Shown here in pieces: positions 59,802 through 64,000 of a DNA stretch of 64,000 nucleotides (the stretch's first letter is position 1; the number at the start of each line of letters is the position of its first letter). The position numbers were made by a program, and so were the translations under genes. This DNA is from Datnioides undecimradiatus (lineage: Eukaryota > Chordata > Actinopteri > Lobotiformes > Datnioididae), in contig WARS01000008.1 in NCBI GenBank assembly GCA_008933995.1, positions 16,540,148 to 16,604,147 on the forward strand. The letters are read 5' to 3'. The notes under the pieces were generated by a model, which did no database searches, was not told the DNA's origin, and saw nothing but the letters and a program-made list of their open reading frames with translations.

Positions 59802-59930
59802 ATGTGCAACATCTCGTTCTGTGATGTGGACAGTAAGGTGGACCAGTTCTTCCAGCCCACGCTCTACATCATAGTCATCGTTCTGGGCCTGCCCACTAAC
59901 TGCATGGCCCTGTGGGCTGCCTACATGCAG
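59802..59930 (+). CDS. gpr4: gpr4 coding exon 1: N-terminus and TM1
   Basis: 43 codons, ending after Tyr-Met-Gln at the cytoplasmic end of TM1, with a GTGAGG donor. Phase 0. Contains Cys7, which in this family can pair with an ECL3 cysteine. Confidence 0.93.
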
Positions 59931-62900
59931 GTGAGGAGGAGGCAAACACACACACACACACACACACACAAATACAACATGTTGAACATATTATATACCT
60001 TATCATTAGATGGAACCATTTTGTGCAGGACTGACACTTCTGATTGTTTTCATTCTGAATAAATCTGCCCTGCTTCACTTATGCTGGTTAAATGCTGCAT
60101 ATTTTCGGTGTAAAGTAAAGTGCAAAGTGGTTTTATTTAGCCTGTTGGTTATGGGTGTAACATAAATTAATCCAATCAATCAGGGTGACATCTCCCCTTT
60201 AAAAGCCTGGTGCACCTGCATCAGGTGTTTAGATAGCACCAAGTGCACCAACAAGGAGCCTAACCACACCTCCTTCTACAACCAACACATCCACAGGCAC
60301 AGAGATGGCTGCAAGTAGATTTGGGTTTTATACATACTGGAAGCTGCACTGTTGCGCTGCACGTGTGGTTTGCACCAGGACTAAAACACAGCCCCGAGTG
60401 CATGAAGTTGAGTCAACAAAGTAGCTCTCAGTGTTCAGTGAACAGCTTTAGCATGTGATTAATAACAGAACATGGAAAATCAAGCAATGAATTACGTAAC
60501 TAATTGCTGTCACTGTAAATTAATATGTAACGTGATCATGTTTCGACTGTGCAATACAAGATTTTCCGTGAAACGTGTCGGACACAGCTTGCGACGTACA
60601 GTCAGCAGAGCGCTGGGGATAGTTTCCCATACAGCGTCAAACATTTCGAGCATTTCCCACAGACTGTCCGTTTGCTTTGGCAGCAGCAGGAGAGATTGTT
60701 ATTGACTTTTCATTCAAGCGAGATCACTAACTCATATTTTTCAAGCGTTCGTCGTTATTGAAAGTGAGCGACGGTTCAACTTTACGGGATTGTTTTGCTT
60801 CCAACTCGGCGTAAAGGCCACGTCTTCGACCTTTTGTATCCAGTTTGAGGGGCAGACGCTGTCAGGGCGCAGGTGTTTGGTGTCATAGGTGCGCTGTGGT
60901 TAGTGTAGTGCTCTACAGTGCTTGGCAGCATCTATAGCCACCAGATTAATTACGAACGCCTGAACTGAATCCAAACACATGAACATACTTGTCGTACAGT
61001 TTATTCAGCGCAGCGGTTCTGCCTAAATATTAACATTGGAATATCAATACTCAGTCCAAGTTCTGACAAGTCGTGTTAGAAAAGCTTAATTGCAGGTACA
61101 GAGTGGACAACTTGAACTGGAAAGTGTTCTTTTGTATGGGATGCTGAAAAACAATAAGAGACTCAGCACCAATCAGTTCTCCAAAGAGTTTGGATTTGTT
61201 GTGACATTTGGCAACTGAAACGATTTGCAGCTGATGGAAATCAAACACATCATTTGCATTTATGTCTCAGTTTTAAAAGGAAACAGACGCTGTTTGCTTC
61301 GTTCTGTTTGTCACGGACTCTTCATCACTCTCCCGTCTCTCACTCCTGCCTCCCTATCCTTTACTTTCTGCAGGTACGCCAACGCAACGAGCTCGGCATC
61401 TATCTGATCAACCTGTCAGTGGCTGACCTCCTCTACATCACCACTCTTCCTCTCTGGATCGACTACTTCCTGCAGCACGATGACTGGAGCCACGGTCAGG
61501 AGAGCTGCAAGCTGTTCGGCTTCATCTTCTACACTAACATCTACGTCAGCATCGCCTTTCTCTGCTGCATATCACTGGACAGGTACCTGGCCGTGGCGTA
61601 TCCTCTGCGCTTCGCCAAGGTTCGGCGAATCAAAACAGGTATGTGAGGTTAAAGACGGGTTTTTCTATAAATAATATATCTGCCCTACGTCAAATTCACA
61701 TCAAAACACAACCGTTTTCAGTTTAAAGAGGTCCAACTGTGCCATTAGCAAGTAACTCTCCAATAAAACAACAAATCTGTGCTTTCGATTCAGTCTGCAT
61801 CCTGTTTTGGCGGGATAAAGATACTGCATTTGATGATGAGTTCCCCAAACCGTGCTGCTGTTGAGCCCACAGAGGATGTGCGTCGTCAAATCTGCCATTC
61901 CCTGACATAACAGGAAATTCAGTTTGTGCAGAGATAAGATCACTTCGATGTTAAAAGAAGCTTTGTTTGATTTAATAATTAAACAAGGATGTCTGCTAAA
62001 GTCATTACTTTTCATGAAATGTAATGAAACCCGCTTCAAAACAAGGCATCAGACAAATGTTTGGGTAGGATGCAGGCCTAAAATTCAGGATTACTTTGGT
62101 GCATGGTGTCACTCAATCAATCCGAAGCTCTCTGTTTTAGGCTGGAAGCAGTGCTGCAAAGTCTAATATGTCATTCTCCTCGTCTTTCCTCTGCTCTCCT
62201 GAACCAAATGCAGCTGTCCTGGTCAGCGCTATGGTGTGGATCATTGAGATCGTTGCCAACTCTGCTCCTCTCTTTCACGACGAGCTCTTCCAGGATCGGT
62301 TCAACCACACCTTCTGCTTTGAGAAGTATCCCATGCAGGACTGGGTGGCAGGCATGAATCTCTACAGGACTTTTCTGGGGTTCCTCGTTCCGTGGACAGC
62401 CATGCTTGTTGCCTACCGCGGGATCCTGGCAGCAGTGCGCTGCAACGTCTCCACAGAGCGTCAGGAAAAAGCCAAAATCCAGCGCCTGGCTTTGAGTCTG
62501 ATCCTGATCGTTTTGCTCTGCTTTGGACCTTACCACATCCTCCTCCTGGTACGGAGCATCATGTTTCTACAGAAGCCATGTGACTGCGGCTCAGAGGAGA
62601 GTTTATTTGCAGCGTACCATGTATCGTTAGCGCTGACCAGCCTCAACTGCGTCGCCGACCCCATTTTGTACTGCTTTGTCAATGAAGGAGCTCGGCACGA
62701 CGTGGGCCGAGCTCTATCAGCTTTACTGTCTGCAGCCTGCCACAGGGGCTCCTCTTCTTCACCATCGCACGCTGACATACTCAATGCTGGCTCGGTGACT
62801 ATGGAAACGCCACTGTCAGCAAAGAAGCAGCCTTGTGTTTATGCCGAAGGAGGCAAGACAAACAGCTACAAGACAGAACTGGTGGCTCTAAAGGAGGAAT

Positions 62901-62935
62901 GTCTGCAGATGACCATCCTCAGTGTCAGGAAGTGA
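59802..62935 (+). CDS. gpr4: gpr4: proton-sensing G protein-coupled receptor 4, three coding exons, 371 aa
   Basis: GPR4 is a plasma-membrane class A receptor activated by extracellular acid, signalling mainly through Gs/cAMP, prominent in endothelium. Exons 59802-59930, 61374-61638 and 62214-62935 join in frame. Visible: N-glycosylation site Asn3-Ile-Ser; TM1 about 20-42; NLSVADLLY in TM2 (Asp61); Cys88-Cys166 disulfide pair; DRY at 112-114; APLFHDELF and NHTFCFEK in ECL2; PYH in TM6; DPILYC (Asp280) in TM7. Overall wording ([22 protein letters not shown]) is GPR4 rather than GPR65, GPR68 or GPR132. Human GPR4 is 362 residues. His153, His163 and His267 match human His155, His165 and His269, but human His10, His17 and His79 are Asp8, Gln15 and Gln77 here. 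The start was chosen by alignment and context (GGACCATGT). Confidence 0.94.
59931..61373 (+). other. gpr4: gpr4 intron 1
   Basis: 1443 bp, with a CA run at about 59946-59970 just after the donor and no other exon recognised. The acceptor is TTTACTTTCTGCAG. If retained, the frame stays open for about 43 further codons before a stop. Confidence 0.85.
61374..61638 (+). CDS. gpr4: gpr4 coding exon 2: TM2, TM3, DRY
   Basis: Encodes residues 44-132: [73 protein letters not shown]. Ends one base into the Ala codon before TM4 (phase 1). Donor GTATGT. Confidence 0.96.
61639..62213 (+). other. gpr4: gpr4 intron 2
   Basis: 575 bp with no other feature recognised. The acceptor is AAATGCAG, with a CT-rich tract about 20-40 bp upstream. 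Confidence 0.85.
62214..62935 (+). CDS. gpr4: gpr4 coding exon 3: TM4-TM7 and C-tail
   Basis: Encodes residues 132-371, from [20 protein letters not shown] through ECL2 histidines 153 and 163, TM5 ([13 protein letters not shown]), TM6 ([16 protein letters not shown]), His267 and DPILYC, then a Ser-rich cytoplasmic tail that retains a [13 protein letters not shown] segment similar to the LETPLTSKR of human GPR4. TGA at 62933-62935. Confidence 0.96.
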
Positions 62936-64000
62936 CCTCTACCCGAAGCACACTGTAGGAGGCCAGCTTAACAGATGGAGAAAGCTCCTCAGACTGGCAG
63001 GGCTTTAGTCTTTTGGCCCGACAGGCTACAATCAGATTGAGTTCTGGGGTAATAGCTTCCAGCCAGAATGAGAACGAGATTGAGAGGCATATTGTCTGCA
63101 GGTAGAAGCTTGCACACTTGAAAACACCACTGTTGGGTGAAAGAAAAATTAAGAGAGGCGACTTTTCTTATAGCTCTCTTATCACAGGTTGGGTAAAAAT
63201 GTAATGTTTGACCCGATGGTGGCGAATGAGGATGGGTCTCGTTGTAAATCGAAAAGGTTTACCCTTTGTACCGTGACCGATTTTGGGCATCTCTACTTGT
63301 CTTACTGACTTCTCTGTCACTGATTTGGTTCTGCCTTCATTACATCAAGCCGTAGTCTGTCAGCCTCTGCACAGCTGAGGTGCATGCTAATGTTAGCATG
63401 TCAACATGCTAAATTATAAATGAATCCAGAGGCCAGCTGTGGCTAACAAAGACTTCGTCATTAGCTTCTGAGGTATCCTCGTGATGAAGCGTTGGACCAG
63501 AGGAGATTTTGACCTGTTGGTGGCGCTATGTGAAAAGTCAGGGGATCACCGAAGTCCTCAGGTTTCAGCATCACTAAACCATGAATGTTCGAACCAAACT
63601 CCATGCCAATCCATCCCGTAAGATGTACTAAAGTGTTGGACCAGACCACTGGACATCATGCAAATTTGACAGAATGGATATTTGGACAATCCAGGATGAT
63701 TTCCTGCTCTTCTAGGATGAGTCGATGCAATATCTAAGAAGACATTCTTGAATATTTAAGTACAGTTATTTAAACAGACCAAACTCTGCACGGCTGAGTC
63801 CTGTAAGTGGTCTGACAGGAGACACCTGTGCATTCACACCCAACAGGACAAAGGGCGGATGCAGCGGTGCCATATCCGGATGCATCATTTTGAAATATGG
63901 AGGAAGAGCAGAAGATTCGAAAAGATTGTAGATTATTTGGTTCTTTGCTTCTTTGAAATGTCTTTACCATTTTATTAGTTTTTTGAAGGAAATAACGAAG
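62936..64000 (+). other. gpr4: gpr4 3' UTR/flank
   Basis: No coding potential. I see no AATAAA in the last kilobase, so the gpr4 transcript may continue past the window edge. It holds the dispersed repeat at about 63340-63660. Confidence 0.5.
63340..63660. repeat. Teleost dispersed repeat (GCTAACATGCTAA / GGTGGCGCTA family)
   Basis: GCATGCTAATGTTAGCATGT, then TTTTGACCTGTTGGTGGCGC, GAAAAGTCAGGGGATCACCG, ACCATGAATGTTCGAACCAA and GCCAATCCATCC occur in the fixed order I know from this very common fish repeat. A related partial copy is at 4308-4405. Confidence 0.7.

Noticed and set aside
1..64000. CRISPR arrays, prophage, insertion sequences, operons, toxin or viral genes
   Set aside because: The window is vertebrate nuclear DNA. 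The regular repeats are microsatellites, and nothing resembles these elements.
1..64000. tRNA, rRNA, snRNA or known microRNA genes
   Set aside because: No T-loop/anticodon pattern, no rRNA or snRNA core words and no familiar microRNA seed hairpin were seen by eye; a covariance-model scan would be needed to exclude them.

Overview
The window is vertebrate nuclear DNA, most likely from a percomorph-type teleost fish. The evidence is spliced genes with GT-AG introns (many only 74-125 bp), abundant CA/TG microsatellites, and decayed copies of dispersed repeats I recognise from teleosts: GCTAACATGCTAA-type repeats, LINE 3' tails, a 'rapid CTCAAGGACAC' repeat and a 'GGACC...TGACATAA' repeat. I saw no bacterial, phage or viral gene.

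Layout: (1) 1-1585, upstream sequence and a GA/G-rich promoter-like block. (2) 1586-17068, the gene eml2 on the + strand, reconstructed here as 22 coding exons whose phases all match and which give a 795-residue protein. It has an N-terminal trimerising coiled coil, a basic Ser-rich linker, a HELP motif and a tandem WD40 (TAPE) domain that binds microtubules/tubulin. A second start exon at 7315-7331 joins in phase to exon 5 and would give a 648-residue form without the coiled coil, very close in length to the 649-residue human EML2. (3) 17069-about 18495, the 3' UTR with polyadenylation signals. (4) About 18.5-59.1 kb, a long interval with no gene I can support. It holds microsatellites, old repeats, a 600-nt almost pure pyrimidine tract and one CpG-rich block resembling a first exon. 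(5) 59802-62935, the gene gpr4 on the + strand, a proton-sensing class A GPCR of 371 residues in three coding exons. (6) 62936-64000, 3' flank or UTR with a teleost repeat.

EML2 and GPR4 are also neighbours, in the same order and orientation, in human (19q13.32), so the window is a conserved two-gene microsynteny block. The two genes have unrelated jobs (cytoskeleton versus acid sensing at the cell surface). There is no operon-like logic, and I see no evidence of a novel multi-gene system.

The points most worth a second look are: the alternative eml2 start exon; the (TG)23-T4-CAG acceptor of eml2 exon 20, where skipping would create a TGA exactly at the new junction; the two introns inside gpr4, whose human coding region is intronless; and the replacement of three histidines of the human GPR4 extracellular face.
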